Part shown: positions 1 to 13,068 of the stretch, one piece after another
Position numbering within the stretch: position 1 is the first letter of the stretch
How the letters are laid out: each line of letters starts with the position of its first letter
From: Deltaproteobacteria bacterium
GTDB lineage: Bacteria > Myxococcota_A > Polyangia > DRWM01 > JAAZOP01
Assembly (NCBI GenBank): GCA_016218765.1
Contig: JACRCZ010000009.1
Location: forward strand, 18,372-82,371
Length of the DNA stretch: 64,000 bases
Direction of reading: 5' to 3'
Made by a program: the position numbers and the translations under genes
The notes under the pieces: generated by a model
What the model was told of the DNA's origin: nothing
The model's database searches: none
The model's input: only the letters and a program-made list of their open reading frames with translations

Positions 1-126
1 CCGTCGGCGCCGGCCGCCGGGAAGCCCGCGGCGAAGTCTCGCCACGGGCTCTACTTCTTCCTCCTGTTCTGGCTTCCGCTGATCGCGCTGTTCATCTTCG
101 CGATCCTGAAGGGCCGGGAGAGCTAG
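1..126 (+). CDS. C-terminal end of a small membrane protein (partial)
   Basis: The reading frame is open from the left edge and stops with TAG at 124-126, so only the last 41 residues are present. A lysine/alanine/proline-rich stretch is followed by one hydrophobic segment (LYFFLLFWLPLIALFIFAIL) and a short charged tail KGRES, as in a C-terminally anchored or multi-span membrane protein. It converges on the pyrophosphatase gene that ends at 137. Function cannot be read from this fragment. Confidence 0.6.
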   Translation, partial: PSAPAAGKPAAKSRHGLYFFLLFWLPLIALFIFAILKGRES

Positions 127-136
127 CCCGACCGGG

Positions 137-2644
<2,508 letters not shown>

Positions 2645-3018
2645 CGTGGACCTCCCTTTCTGCGATTCACGACCGGACGCCCCGTGCGCCGGTAACCCAT
2701 CCGAAAGCCCGCCCCCGATTGCCGCGGACCGTGCTCCCATGCAGGCGGAATGTCAAGCGTTGCGGCGGCCGGCCACGCCCGGCCCCTTCCGCGCCGTCCT
2801 CCGCGAAGCGCGCCCGCCGAACGCTTGGTTGGGGGTCACCGGCGGCCACGTCGCTGCCTCGGGCGCGCGGAGTGTTGCATCCGACCACGTTGAAAGGCCG
2901 CGCGGGAAGCCCGGAACGACGCCTGGGGACTCGTGCGGCCGATATGGGGTCGCGCCGCGACGACGGCAGACCGGCGGGCGCCCGTTCCGTACGGCGCGCG
3001 GAGCGACGCCAAGGAGGT
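2645..3018. other. Gene-free spacer between the two pyrophosphatase genes
   Basis: These 374 bases lie between two minus-strand mPPase genes. The open frames crossing it (for example 2667-2888) have no ribosome site and no recognisable product. I see no strong hairpin or repeat. It presumably holds the terminator of the upstream gene and the promoter of the downstream one, but no convincing -35/-10 pair was found. Confidence 0.5.
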
Positions 3019-5127
<2,109 letters not shown>

Positions 5128-5198
5128 GGCCCTTGCCTCCTCCTCGAACCGCTTGGATCGGATCCCGCTCTCCGCCGCCCCGGCGAAGTCGGGATTGG

Positions 5199-5214
5199 GT
5201 TCGTCTAGACGAAC
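5199..5214. promoter_or_regulatory. Perfect 16-bp palindrome, candidate operator
   Basis: GTTCGTCTAGACGAAC is identical to its reverse complement. It lies between the divergent hppA and response-regulator genes and overlaps the proposed -10 of hppA, a typical repressor position. The cognate regulator is unknown. Confidence 0.5.
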
Positions 5215-5230
5215 GACGGCTGAATGTCAA
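5202..5230 (-). promoter_or_regulatory. Candidate sigma-70-type promoter of hppA
   Basis: On the minus strand TTGACA (5230-5225) is followed, after 17 bases, by TAGACG (5207-5202). The -35 is perfect; the -10 is weak (3 of 6). It points toward the hppA start at 5127, leaving a leader of about 65-70 bases. Confidence 0.4.
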
Positions 5231-5276
5231 ACCGCTGCGCCCGGCCGTCGAGCAATTCGTGCAGACTTTCTCAACA

Positions 5277-5297
5277 GGGCGGGGTTGCATCCCGCCC
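5277..5297 (+). other. Hairpin in the leader of the response regulator gene
   Basis: GGGCGGG and CCCGCCC form a perfect 7-bp stem around a 7-base loop, 35 bases before the ATG at 5333. It could affect mRNA stability or translation. No run of T follows, so it is not a typical terminator. Confidence 0.3.
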
Positions 5298-5332
5298 CGC
5301 GCCGTGTTCCACTCGGCTGTCCGGAGCGGAGA

Positions 5333-5728
5333 ATGCCGCGCGTACTGCTCACCGACGATGAGGTCCTGTTCGTCGACTCGATGGCCAAGGTGCTTCGCCG
5401 CCGGGGCCTCGACGTGGACGTCGCCTACGACGGCGCCGGCGCCCTCGCCGCCGTCGCTCGCGAGCGCTTCGACGTCGTCGTCCTCGACCTGCGCATGCCG
5501 CGCATGGACGGGCTGGAGGCGCTGGCGGCGATCCGGCGCCGCGATCCCCAGGTGTGCGTCATCCTGCTCACCGGTCACGCCGACGTCGAATGCGTCCAGG
5601 CGGCGCTGCGCGGCGGCGCGGACCACTACCTGCTCAAGCCCTGCTCCATCGACGACCTCGCCGCGGCCATCGAGGACGGCTGCGAGCGCACCGGACTGGC
5701 CCGCGAGGCCGCGCGCACCTGCGGCTGA
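5333..5728 (+). CDS. Single-domain response regulator (receiver only)
   Basis: The 131-residue protein is a complete CheY-like receiver: acidic pair TDDE at residues 7-10, phospho-acceptor Asp52 in VVVLDLRMP, the Thr in LLTGH and Lys in LLKP. There is no output domain. The ATG at 5333 follows GGAG; the ORF track start at 5126 is in noncoding sequence. It converges on the kinase-like gene ending at 5731 with only 2 bases between stops. It closely resembles the receiver encoded at 8315-8710 (same VLRRRG-type helix and LLTGH segment), so the two probably arose by duplication and may take phosphate from the same histidine kinase (8707-10374). Target unknown. Confidence 0.85.
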   Translation: MPRVLLTDDEVLFVDSMAKVLRRRGLDVDVAYDGAGALAAVARERFDVVVLDLRMPRMDGLEALAAIRRRDPQVCVILLTGHADVECVQAALRGGADHYLLKPCSIDDLAAAIEDGCERTGLAREAARTCG

Positions 5729-5730
5729 GG

Positions 5731-8310
5731 CTACAGCCGGTACTTCCCCGCCAGGAACGCGCGCACGACCTGATCCACCATGCCGTCGTCGACCATCGCC
5801 ACATCGAGCTGCCGCATGAACTGCAGGAGCCGTCCCAGCACGTCCAGGTGCGCGCGGATCTTCTCCCGGTCCGCCTTGGAGAACCGCGCGGTCACCAGGT
5901 CGCCGCGCGATTCCACCGAGAAACCGTGCTCGCGCAGGATCGCGGCGATCGCGGCGACCCGCCGGCTGCGCCGCGCCTCGTCCGCCGCCCCGCCGTGGAA
6001 GCGGAAGCTGATGTAGTTCTTGTCCGCGGTCAGCCCGCAGTAGGTGTCCACCGCGCTGAAGTGGTAGCCGACCCGGGCGGCGTAGTTGAGGTAACGGTCC
6101 GAGACGATGGCGTAGCACGGGTCCCGGAACGTCCGCTCCTCCTCCGGGTTCTCCATCGCGTGCCGCGCCATGATCGACAGGAGCCCCTTGACGTCGATCG
6201 GCCGCGGCCCGAACCGCGGGATGCCGGGGTCGAGCATCCCGCCCAGCAGCGCCGCCAGCGGCACCGACGTGATGTGCCGCCGCTTCACCGTGCGCCCGTG
6301 CGACGGCGGCGCCAGGCCCCCGCCCAGGTCCACGACGTACAGGTCGATCGGCAGGAACACGTCGAGCTTGTAGCTCGCCGCGCGGAAGTCCCCCAGCTCG
6401 GCCCCCATGCCGAACATCTCCTCGTACGACTTCTCGTGGATGTACCGCGCCACGTCGTGCAACGTGCGGCACTCCGCGATCGTGAAGTCGGGCGAGCGCG
6501 GGTCGGACAGGCGGAGCGGGACCACCACCTCCGCCACCCGCTCCAGCAGGCGGAACGTCGGCGAGGCCCGCACCCGCGCCTCCCGCGCCGCCGCGGCGCG
6601 TCCCTCCGCGCCCTTCGCCTCCAGCCCGGGAACCAGGCCCTCGTACACCCTGCGCCGCGCGGCATCCACGGTGACGATCGTCCCCGGCGCGAGCCGCGCC
6701 GTCGCCTCCCGCGCCCCCAGCAGCGCGGGCACCCGGAGCTCGCGCGCCAGGGACGCCATGTGCCCCGTCGTCCCACCGACGTCCGTCACCACCGCCGCAG
6801 CCCGCGTCAGCGCCCGCACGAAACGGGGCGACGACCGCTTCGCGACGAGCACGCCGCCGGCCGGGAACCCGTCGAGGTCGCCGTTCTCGTCGAGGTGTAC
6901 GACGGGTCCCGAGCCGACCCCCGGGCAGGCGACCTCCCCGCCGGCCAGCAGCACCACGTGCCCGGGCAGCGGCGGCGTCTCCTCGGACGCGCCGGCCGCC
7001 AGCCGCAACGGCCGCGACTGGAGGATGAACGGCCGCCGCTCGCGGTCCAGCGCCCACTCCACGTCCTGCGGGCAGCCGAAGTGCGCCTCCAGCACCAGCG
7101 CCAGCCGTGCCAGCTCCACCGCCTCGGCGTCCGCGAGGCAGGGCTCTCCCCCGGCGCCGCTCTCGCGCCGCACGCCCGGGTGCGGCTCGCGCGCCGACAC
7201 GCGCAGCGCCTCCGCGGGGACGCTGCCGTCCACGAGCGACGAGCCCAGGCCGTGGACCGCATGGACCAGCACGTCCCGCGCGTCGGCCCGGCTCGGATCG
7301 ACGGAGTACGCCACGCCCGCCGCGGCCGCGTCGACCATCGCCACGAACCCGACCGCCATCGTCGCCGTGTCGGAGAGCGCGCACATCGCCGTCCGGTAGT
7401 GCACCGCCCCCGGCGCGTGCAGGCTGGCCACGACCTCCAGGTAGGCCGGCAGCAGGTCCGCCTCCCCCACGCCCAGCACCGTCGCGAACTGGCCCGCGAA
7501 CGACATCTCCGTGTCCTCGCCGGGAGCGCTCGACCGCACCGCCACCCGGACCGTCCGCCCGCAGCGCCGGCAGAGGTCGCCGTAGGCCTCCGCGATCGCC
7601 GCCCGCAGCGGCTCGGGCACCGTCGCCCCGAGCACCCGCCGCCGGATCCGTCCCGAAAGCTCGTCCGACGCGCCGGCGCAGGACAGGCCCTGGTACTCCT
7701 TCTCCACCAGGTCATCGATCCCGTTCTCGCGGAACAGCAGCCGGCACGCCTCGGCCGTGACCGCGAAGCCGTCCGGCGTCGGCAGCCCGACGTTGTTCCG
7801 GACCTCGCCCAGGTTGGCCATCTTCCCGCCCGCGCTCGCCCCGTCGCCCGCCCCGAGGCCGGCCAGCGGCACGACCAGCGCTCCCCCGCGCTCCGTCCCG
7901 GCCGACTCCTCGCCCAGCCGCGCGTGCAGCGCGGCGCCGATCGCGTCCAGCCGTCCCGGCAGCGCCGGGTAGCGCCCCTGCGCGATCGCGTTCAGGCTGG
8001 CCTGCATGCGGTGCACGTCCGCGACCAGCCGCACCGCCGTGCGCTTGACGAACGCGGGGTCGACGGGCTCGGCGCGCAGGAGCTTCTGCTCCAGGTCCGT
8101 CATGCCTTCCAGGAAGTCGTGGTTCGCCCCCAAGAGCGTGCGGAACTCGGCGTAGCACTGCTTGAAACGCACGAGCTGTGCGCTCGTTTCCCGCCGGTCG
8201 CCGCGGCGCAGCCCGATGACCTCCAGGAAGGTCAGGAGCAGGCGCCACAGGCGTGCGAACAGGGCGGCGACGGCGCGGCCGGCCCGGCCCGGGATGCCGC
8301 CTGCCCTCAT
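5731..8310 (-). CDS. PEP-synthase-like phosphotransferase with novel C-terminal domain (copy 1)
   Basis: The 859-residue protein opens with a helical region (residues about 40-130), then a PPDK/PEP-synthase-type ATP-binding domain (ANLGEVRNNVGLPTPDGF, AVRSSAPGEDTEMSFAGQF, CPQDVEWALD). A swivelling phosphohistidine domain follows, with catalytic His near residue 517 in TTGHMASLAREL. After about residue 560 there is no PEP/pyruvate-binding TIM barrel; instead about 300 residues carry CRTLHDVARYIHEK and GYHFSAVDTYCG. By analogy with dikinases it should form a phosphohistidine from ATP and pass it to a substrate held by the C-terminal domain; that substrate is unknown. It starts 4 bases after the stop of the receiver gene, as the last gene of the TauE operon. 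Paralogues lie at 19673 and 27613. Confidence 0.8.
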   Translation of the reverse strand: MRAGGIPGRAGRAVAALFARLWRLLLTFLEVIGLRRGDRRETSAQLVRFKQCYAEFRTLLGANHDFLEGMTDLEQKLLRAEPVDPAFVKRTAVRLVADVHRMQASLNAIAQGRYPALPGRLDAIGAALHARLGEESAGTERGGALVVPLAGLGAGDGASAGGKMANLGEVRNNVGLPTPDGFAVTAEACRLLFRENGIDDLVEKEYQGLSCAGASDELSGRIRRRVLGATVPEPLRAAIAEAYGDLCRRCGRTVRVAVRSSAPGEDTEMSFAGQFATVLGVGEADLLPAYLEVVASLHAPGAVHYRTAMCALSDTATMAVGFVAMVDAAAAGVAYSVDPSRADARDVLVHAVHGLGSSLVDGSVPAEALRVSAREPHPGVRRESGAGGEPCLADAEAVELARLALVLEAHFGCPQDVEWALDRERRPFILQSRPLRLAAGASEETPPLPGHVVLLAGGEVACPGVGSGPVVHLDENGDLDGFPAGGVLVAKRSSPRFVRALTRAAAVVTDVGGTTGHMASLARELRVPALLGAREATARLAPGTIVTVDAARRRVYEGLVPGLEAKGAEGRAAAAREARVRASPTFRLLERVAEVVVPLRLSDPRSPDFTIAECRTLHDVARYIHEKSYEEMFGMGAELGDFRAASYKLDVFLPIDLYVVDLGGGLAPPSHGRTVKRRHITSVPLAALLGGMLDPGIPRFGPRPIDVKGLLSIMARHAMENPEEERTFRDPCYAIVSDRYLNYAARVGYHFSAVDTYCGLTADKNYISFRFHGGAADEARRSRRVAAIAAILREHGFSVESRGDLVTARFSKADREKIRAHLDVLGRLLQFMRQLDVAMVDDGMVDQVVRAFLAGKYRL

Positions 8311-8314
8311 CGGC

Positions 8315-8710
8315 CTACGCCCCGCCCCCGCCCCGCGCCGCGCGGCTTCGCGCGGCCGCAGCCTCGATGCGCGCGACGAGGTCGGGGATCGGATGCGGCT
8401 TGAGCAGGTAGGCCGCGGCGCCCGTGCGCAGTCCGTCCCGCTCGTCGACCACCGACCGGTGTCCGGTGAGCAGGATCACCTCCGTCGCCGGCGACCGCCG
8501 CTTGATCTCCGACAGCACGTCCAGCCCGTCGCGGTCCGGCATCTTCACGTCCAGCACCACGGCGTCGAACGCGCGCTCCGCGACCCGTCCCAGCGCCGCC
8601 TCGCCGCCCTCCGCCACCGTGACCTCGAAGCCGCGCCGCCGCAGCACCTTCGCCAGCGCCGTCGTGAACTCCCGCTCGTCGTCCACCAGCAGCACGCCAA
8701 GCCCCGTCAC
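8315..8710 (-). CDS. Response regulator, receiver only, paired with the adjacent kinase
   Basis: The 131-residue receiver domain has VDDE near residues 9-12, phospho-acceptor Asp54 in VVLDVKMP, LLTGH and LLKPH. The GTG start at 8710 overlaps the TGA of the histidine kinase gene as GTGA, so translation is coupled and the pair is almost certainly cognate. No DNA-binding or enzymatic output is present; signal must pass by protein contact, plausibly to the PEP-synthase-like protein encoded 4 bases downstream (inference). The long ORF-track start at 9061 is out-of-frame sequence from inside the kinase gene. Confidence 0.88.
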   Translation of the reverse strand: MTGLGVLLVDDEREFTTALAKVLRRRGFEVTVAEGGEAALGRVAERAFDAVVLDVKMPDRDGLDVLSEIKRRSPATEVILLTGHRSVVDERDGLRTGAAAYLLKPHPIPDLVARIEAAAARSRAARGGGGA

Positions 8711-10374
8711 GGCGGGCTCCCGGCCGGCGCCTGCACCGGCAGTGCGACCGTGAACGTCGTGCCCCCGCCTTCGGCGCTGTCGACGGCGATCGTTCCGCCC
8801 AGCTCCTGCACGAGGCCGTAGCATATCGCGAGCCCCAGGCCGGTGCCACGTCCCACGGGCTTGGTGGTGAAGAACGGCTGGAAGATGCGCGCCAGGTTCT
8901 CGGGCGGGATCCCCGGCCCGTTGTCCCGCACCCGCAGGACCACGCGGCCGCCCTCGAGCCGCGACGACACCAGCACCCGCGCGTCCCGGCGCCCGGCCGT
9001 CGCGTCCAGCGCGTTGTTCACGACGTTCATCACGATCTGCTGCAGGTGCGCCGGCGTGCACTCGATGGGCGGCAGCGTGCCGAAGTCGGTGTCCAGCGTC
9101 ACCTCATCGACCCGCGCCCGCGCCCGCGCCACGACGCACAGCTCGCCCAGGAACGCCGCGACGTCGATCCGCTCCGGCTGCGCGTCCACCCGGCGCGAGA
9201 ACTTGAGCAGCCCCTGCGTGATCACCTTGCAGCGCGCCACCTGCTCGCCGATCTTCCCGGCCGACTCGAGGATCTCGCGGCGGTCCTCCTCCGGAATCGG
9301 CGGCGTCCCGCCCAGGTCCTGGATCCAGGTCCGCAGCGTATCGATCGTCGCCAGCGGGTTGTTGATCTCGTGCGCCAGCCCGGCGGACATCTCGCCCACC
9401 GCCGCCACGCGGCCCGTGGCCACCAGGCGCTGCGCCATCGCGTCCTTCTCCTGGTCCGCCTGCCGGATGCGCCGCACCTGCCGCCGCGCCACCGCGAGCG
9501 CCAGCACCACCGCCCCCACCGCCCCCAGGAGCCAGATGCCGATCCCGAGCAGCGACGCGTCGAAGAGCGGCGCGAACACGTCGCCCAGCTCCTGCCGGTA
9601 CACCAGCAGCCAGCGCGGGTGCTCCAGCCACGCCGTCGTCACCAGATACCGCGTCCCCCCGATCTCCTCCTCCCCCCCCCGCGTGCCCTCGTGCCACGCG
9701 GGCCGGCCCAGCCCCGCCGGCGCCAGGAGCTGCCCGTGCGCCCCCTTCGTCTGGTACAGGCCCGCCTCGTTGACGATGAACGTCTCGCCCGTGCGCCCGC
9801 TGCGCGAGACGTTGACCAGCCGCTCGAAGTAGTCCGCGCTCACGGTGGCCCGCAGGATCCAGAAGTCGTCGGCCTCCCGCCGCAGCACCGCGATGACGAA
9901 GTGCGGCACGCCGCGGTAGCCCAGGAACACGTCGCTCACGTACACCCCCCGCTCGACGACCTCGGTGAACCACGGGGCGTCGCGGTAGTTCCGCCCCGCC
10001 AGATCGAACGGACCCACGTACTGCACGTGGTCGCCCCGCGAGTCGATGACCCCGATGTCGCTCAACACCTCGGGCTGCTGCCGGATCACCCGGAAGACCC
10101 GGTCCAACTCGCCCTCGCGCAGCTCCGCCTTCGTGTAGCGCTCCGTGATCGCCCGCAGCTCGGCCTCCCGCGCCGCCAGGAACTGCTCCAGCGCCTCCCG
10201 CTGGTGCCGCAGCGACAGCGCGTGCTGGTCGACCACGATCGCCCGGTTGAGCCGGAAGAAGAGCCAGGAGTTCGCCGCGCTGACGACCAGCAGCGGCACC
10301 ACCGAAACGAGCGCCATGCGCAGCACGAGGCTGCGCCGCAGCTTGCGGTAGTCTCCCGCCGGATGTCCGGACAT
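8707..10374 (-). CDS. Membrane sensor histidine kinase with periplasmic dCache-like domain
   Basis: In this 555-residue protein, transmembrane helix 1 (about 17-41) and helix 2 (about 274-297) enclose a 230-residue extracytoplasmic region with Cache-type features ([31 protein letters not shown]). The cytoplasmic part has the phospho-acceptor His335 in [11 protein letters not shown], the N box [16 protein letters not shown], the F box IFQPFFTTK and GTGLGLAI. The start ATG overlaps the upstream stop as TGATG and the stop overlaps the downstream receiver as GTGA, so it sits mid-operon with TauE, receivers and the PEP-synthase-like protein. Cache sensors usually bind small organic ligands; here the ligand may be the TauE substrate (inference). 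The kinase at 33416 has the same layout and a similar sensor (VYLGFRGKPHFIVAV). Confidence 0.92.
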   Translation of the reverse strand: MSGHPAGDYRKLRRSLVLRMALVSVVPLLVVSAANSWLFFRLNRAIVVDQHALSLRHQREALEQFLAAREAELRAITERYTKAELREGELDRVFRVIRQQPEVLSDIGVIDSRGDHVQYVGPFDLAGRNYRDAPWFTEVVERGVYVSDVFLGYRGVPHFVIAVLRREADDFWILRATVSADYFERLVNVSRSGRTGETFIVNEAGLYQTKGAHGQLLAPAGLGRPAWHEGTRGGEEEIGGTRYLVTTAWLEHPRWLLVYRQELGDVFAPLFDASLLGIGIWLLGAVGAVVLALAVARRQVRRIRQADQEKDAMAQRLVATGRVAAVGEMSAGLAHEINNPLATIDTLRTWIQDLGGTPPIPEEDRREILESAGKIGEQVARCKVITQGLLKFSRRVDAQPERIDVAAFLGELCVVARARARVDEVTLDTDFGTLPPIECTPAHLQQIVMNVVNNALDATAGRRDARVLVSSRLEGGRVVLRVRDNGPGIPPENLARIFQPFFTTKPVGRGTGLGLAICYGLVQELGGTIAVDSAEGGGTTFTVALPVQAPAGSPP

Positions 10375-11624
10375 CAGGCCGGACCCGAGGCGGACCCGTC
10401 CGGCGCCTCGTCCCCGTCCTCGGGCCGCCGCACCGCGGTTTCGATCGCCAGCGCCAGCCGATCCGGGGAGATGGGCTTGAGCAGGAAGTCGACGGCCCCC
10501 AGGCCCATCGCGTCCAGCCCCGCCGCCGGCGTCCCGTGCCCGGTCAGCATCACCGCCGGCACCCCATGCCCCCGGTCGCGCATCCGTGCGAGCACCTGCA
10601 GTCCGTCCAGCCCCGGCATCTTGAGGTCCAGCACGACGACGTCGAACTCCCCCCGCTCGGCCGCCGCCAGCCCCGCTTCACCGTCCGCCGCGCACGTCAC
10701 GTCGATGTCCCGCCGCCCCAGCACCTTCACCAGCGCCTCGCGAAACGCGTCGTCGTCATCGACCAGCAGCGCCCGCGTCCGCCGCCCCCCGCTCTCCCGC
10801 CCCCGTTCCGCCCTCCGTCTCCCCGCCCCCGCCTCCACGTTCACCGCCTCGTCCACCCCATCCTCGGCCTCGTCGTTCCCGCTCTCCCCATCCCGATTCC
10901 GTGTTCCTGGGTCCCCGTTCCGTGCTCCTGGTTCCGTGTTCCTAGTTCCTAGTTCCTTGTTCCCATTCCCATTCCCATTCCCATTCCCCGTTCCCCCCGC
11001 CCTCAGCCGCCGCAGCATCTCCCGCCCGCTCTTCCTCCACCGCTTGAAGATCCTCACCGGCCCCCCGTCGGCCGCCGGACTCACCTCCACCTCCACCCAG
11101 GTCGCCGGCAAGAGCAGGCCGTGCAGCATCCCCGCGACGCCCAGGAGGATCATCAGCTTCCCCGTGATCAAGAGCCAGGGTCCGGCCAGGAAGGCCAGGC
11201 AGGCGATGACGGCGCCCGCCGCGACCTCCGACCAGCGGATCTCCCGCCGCGTGTGCAGCGCGCGCACGTGGGTCCGCGGCACGACGTCCACGCGCGTGAC
11301 CGAGTAGGGGTCGAGCGCAGCTTCCCCCGTGGGCGGGATCACGGCCCGCACGCGGACCAGCGAGCGTGCCGTCACGAACAGGCTGACCGCCTCCTCCTCG
11401 GGCTCCTCGAGCACCGAGCGGGCGAGTCGCAGGTGGCTGTGGGCGACGTGGTGCTCGGCCAGGAACGGCTCGTCCTCCGGGAGCGCCTCGCGCGCCGCGG
11501 CCCGGAACAGGGCGACGGTTTCTTCGGCCAGACGGCTCTGGAAGCGGCGTCCGGTGAGGTCCCCGCGTTCGCGCTTGCCGTGGAGCTCGCGGATCGCGCG
11601 CCGGGCGGCCTCCACGTCAGTCAT
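10374..11624 (-). CDS. Membrane PH-like domain fused to a response-regulator receiver
   Basis: This 416-residue protein has an N-terminal part (about 1-205) with a helical segment, beta-rich sequence interrupted by two hydrophobic spans (EVAAGAVIACLAFLAGPWLL and LMILLGVAGMLHGLLL), and then VEVEVSPAADG. It looks like a membrane-embedded PH-type module of unknown role. Residues about 210-280 are low complexity (GNGNGNGNGN, then GTRNTEPGARNGDPGTRNRD) and correspond to a degenerate GGAAC repeat in the DNA. Residues 285-416 are a full receiver (VDDDD, Asp near 333 in VVVLDLKMP, LLKP). The fusion brings a receiver to the membrane beside the TauE permease. Start ATG at 11624 overlaps the upstream gene by 8 bases. 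Confidence 0.75.
   Translation of the reverse strand: MTDVEAARRAIRELHGKRERGDLTGRRFQSRLAEETVALFRAAAREALPEDEPFLAEHHVAHSHLRLARSVLEEPEEEAVSLFVTARSLVRVRAVIPPTGEAALDPYSVTRVDVVPRTHVRALHTRREIRWSEVAAGAVIACLAFLAGPWLLITGKLMILLGVAGMLHGLLLPATWVEVEVSPAADGGPVRIFKRWRKSGREMLRRLRAGGTGNGNGNGNGNKELGTRNTEPGARNGDPGTRNRDGESGNDEAEDGVDEAVNVEAGAGRRRAERGRESGGRRTRALLVDDDDAFREALVKVLGRRDIDVTCAADGEAGLAAAERGEFDVVVLDLKMPGLDGLQVLARMRDRGHGVPAVMLTGHGTPAAGLDAMGLGAVDFLLKPISPDRLALAIETAVRRPEDGDEAPDGSASGPA
10895..10996. repeat. Degenerate GTTCC/GGAAC tandem repeat inside a coding region
   Basis: Successive units such as TTCCTAGTTCCTAGTTCCTTG and CATTCC occur about every 6-7 bases. On the coding (minus) strand they translate to the GN/GTRN-rich linker of the 10374-11624 protein. 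Similar runs occur outside genes at 22194-22218 and 63830-63855. Confidence 0.7.
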
Positions 11625-11820
11625 CGTACGGGTATTCTCCCGGCGCGACGGCCCGCGCGTGCAGCGTGGGCACGAAGGAGATGACCAGGGCCAGGACGAG
11701 CACGAAGGCGACGACGAACGCGAACCACGGGTCCCACGCGGCGATGGTCGAGTCGTACAGCAGCCAGAGCAGGAAACCGTACAGGACGATGTTGCAGACG
11801 ATCTGCCACAGCTTGCTCAT
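11617..11820 (-). CDS. Small two-span membrane protein of unknown function
   Basis: The 67-residue protein has two hydrophobic stretches (IVCNIVLYGFLLWLLY and FAFVVAFVLVLALVISFVP) and a short polar tail ending EYPYDD. The ATG at 11820 has GGAGGGG upstream. Its end overlaps the next gene by 8 bases and it begins 9 bases after a 35-residue membrane ORF, all in the TauE operon. Family not recognised; the position suggests an accessory subunit of the permease or of the membrane-receiver protein. Confidence 0.75.
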   Translation of the reverse strand: MSKLWQIVCNIVLYGFLLWLLYDSTIAAWDPWFAFVVAFVLVLALVISFVPTLHARAVAPGEYPYDD

Positions 11821-11829
11821 CGTCCCCTC

Positions 11830-11937
11830 CTACATCCGGCCCTTGAGCCAGATCTCGTACACCACGCCCGCCGTGCCCAGGGAGATCGCCAGCAGCAGCA
11901 GCCAGAAGCCGAGCATCGAGTTCAGGATGCGTTTCAT
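11830..11937 (-). CDS. 35-residue single-span membrane peptide in the TauE operon
   Basis: This short ORF has a clear ribosome site (GGGAGG, 7 bases before ATG) and an ATGA overlap with the TauE stop codon. It encodes MKRILNSMLGFWLLLLAISL followed by GTAGVVYEIWLKGRM: one transmembrane helix with positive charges at both ends. It is too short for the ORF track as a separate entry but appears as the tail of the 11830-12510 line. It is likely a small subunit that stabilises TauE or the adjacent membrane proteins (inference). Confidence 0.65.
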   Translation of the reverse strand: MKRILNSMLGFWLLLLAISLGTAGVVYEIWLKGRM

Positions 11938-13055
11938 GTCGAACCTCCCGCCGTGGCCGCCGCCGGCGCGCCCGGCACCACCTCGTCCTCGACCGGCGTC
12001 AACAACGGCGCCGCCCACTCGGGCACCCAGCTCCCGTGCCGCGCGCGGTAGGCGAAGACCACGAGGCACAAGATGAAGAGGCAGAGGAAGATCATCTCGC
12101 CCAGCGTCAGCATCACCGCCAGCAGCGAGAGCAGCTCCACGGACTGTCCGGTGAGCACGTAGGCCAGTCGCAGCGCAGCGCCGCAGGTGGCCAGGATCAG
12201 CGAGTAGCTGAGCACGAAGCGGATCGCCGGACCGCGGACGTAGGCCGTGGCGATGCTGCCCACCTGCGCCCCGAACAAGGCGCCCGAGAGCATGAACAGC
12301 ACGGCCATCATGTCGACGTGGCCTTCCATCGAATGCCGCAGCGCGCCGTACCCGCCGGAGAAGACGATCTCCACCAGGTCCGTGCCCACCGCGATGTGCG
12401 TCGAGGAGCCCACCAGGTAGACCAGGGCCGGGACGCGGATGAACCCGCCCCCGACTCCGAGGAAGCCGGCGAGGATGCCCGTCACCATGCCGACCAGCAC
12501 GATCACCCACATCGAGACGACGACGCGCGCCGTGCGGCAGCGGACGATCGGGGCCAGGGGGATGCGCTGGAAGAACTTCGGCAGGGAGCTGGTCTGCAGC
12601 TCGCGGTCGACCGCCTTGCCCGCCTTCGTCATCTCCTTCAGCTTCTTGTGCGCACGATGGGTCTCGATCTGCGTGTACAGGAACAGCCCGAACATGATCA
12701 CCACCGAGGCGATCAGCAGCACCACGGTCGCGATGCCGGTCTTCTTGAAGTACACCAGCAGCCGCACCCCCAGCTCCACGCCCAGCATCGTGCCGGCGAC
12801 CATGCTCAAGGCCAGGGTCCAGTCGATGTTGCCGAGCTGCCGGTGCCGCACGGTCGAGACGACGCCCTTTCCCGCGATGTGCGTCATGTCGATGCCGGAG
12901 GCCATGTACCCCGGGAACCCGAACACGATCAGCGCCGGCGTCACCATGTAGCCGCCGCCCACGCCGATGAACCCGCCCACGATGCCCACCGTGAAGCCGA
13001 TGAACACCAGGAGGAAGATCGGCGCCTCGATCCCGGCAATGGGGAAGTCGAACAT
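11934..13055 (-). CDS. TauE/SafE family anion exporter or permease (copy 1)
   Basis: This 373-residue polytopic membrane protein shows the two-half TauE/SafE repeat: GGFIGVGGGYMVTPALIVFG in the first half and GFLGVGGGFIRVPALVYLVG in the second, joined by a charged cytoplasmic loop of about 50 residues (HKKLKEMTKAGKAV). Family members move sulfite, sulfoacetate, sulfolactate or other organic anions; the substrate here is unknown. The ATG at 13055 follows a good purine-rich site and lies 13 bases after the partner-protein stop. It heads an overlapping series with two tiny membrane proteins, a membrane receiver, a histidine kinase, a receiver and a PEP-synthase-like enzyme. Confidence 0.9.
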   Translation of the reverse strand: MFDFPIAGIEAPIFLLVFIGFTVGIVGGFIGVGGGYMVTPALIVFGFPGYMASGIDMTHIAGKGVVSTVRHRQLGNIDWTLALSMVAGTMLGVELGVRLLVYFKKTGIATVVLLIASVVIMFGLFLYTQIETHRAHKKLKEMTKAGKAVDRELQTSSLPKFFQRIPLAPIVRCRTARVVVSMWVIVLVGMVTGILAGFLGVGGGFIRVPALVYLVGSSTHIAVGTDLVEIVFSGGYGALRHSMEGHVDMMAVLFMLSGALFGAQVGSIATAYVRGPAIRFVLSYSLILATCGAALRLAYVLTGQSVELLSLLAVMLTLGEMIFLCLFILCLVVFAYRARHGSWVPEWAAPLLTPVEDEVVPGAPAAATAGGST

Positions 13056-13068
13056 CCGCCCGCTCCTT

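Noticed and set aside
10895-10996. Repeat array considered as CRISPR
   Set aside because: Units are 6-8 bases, degenerate and without spacers or cas genes.
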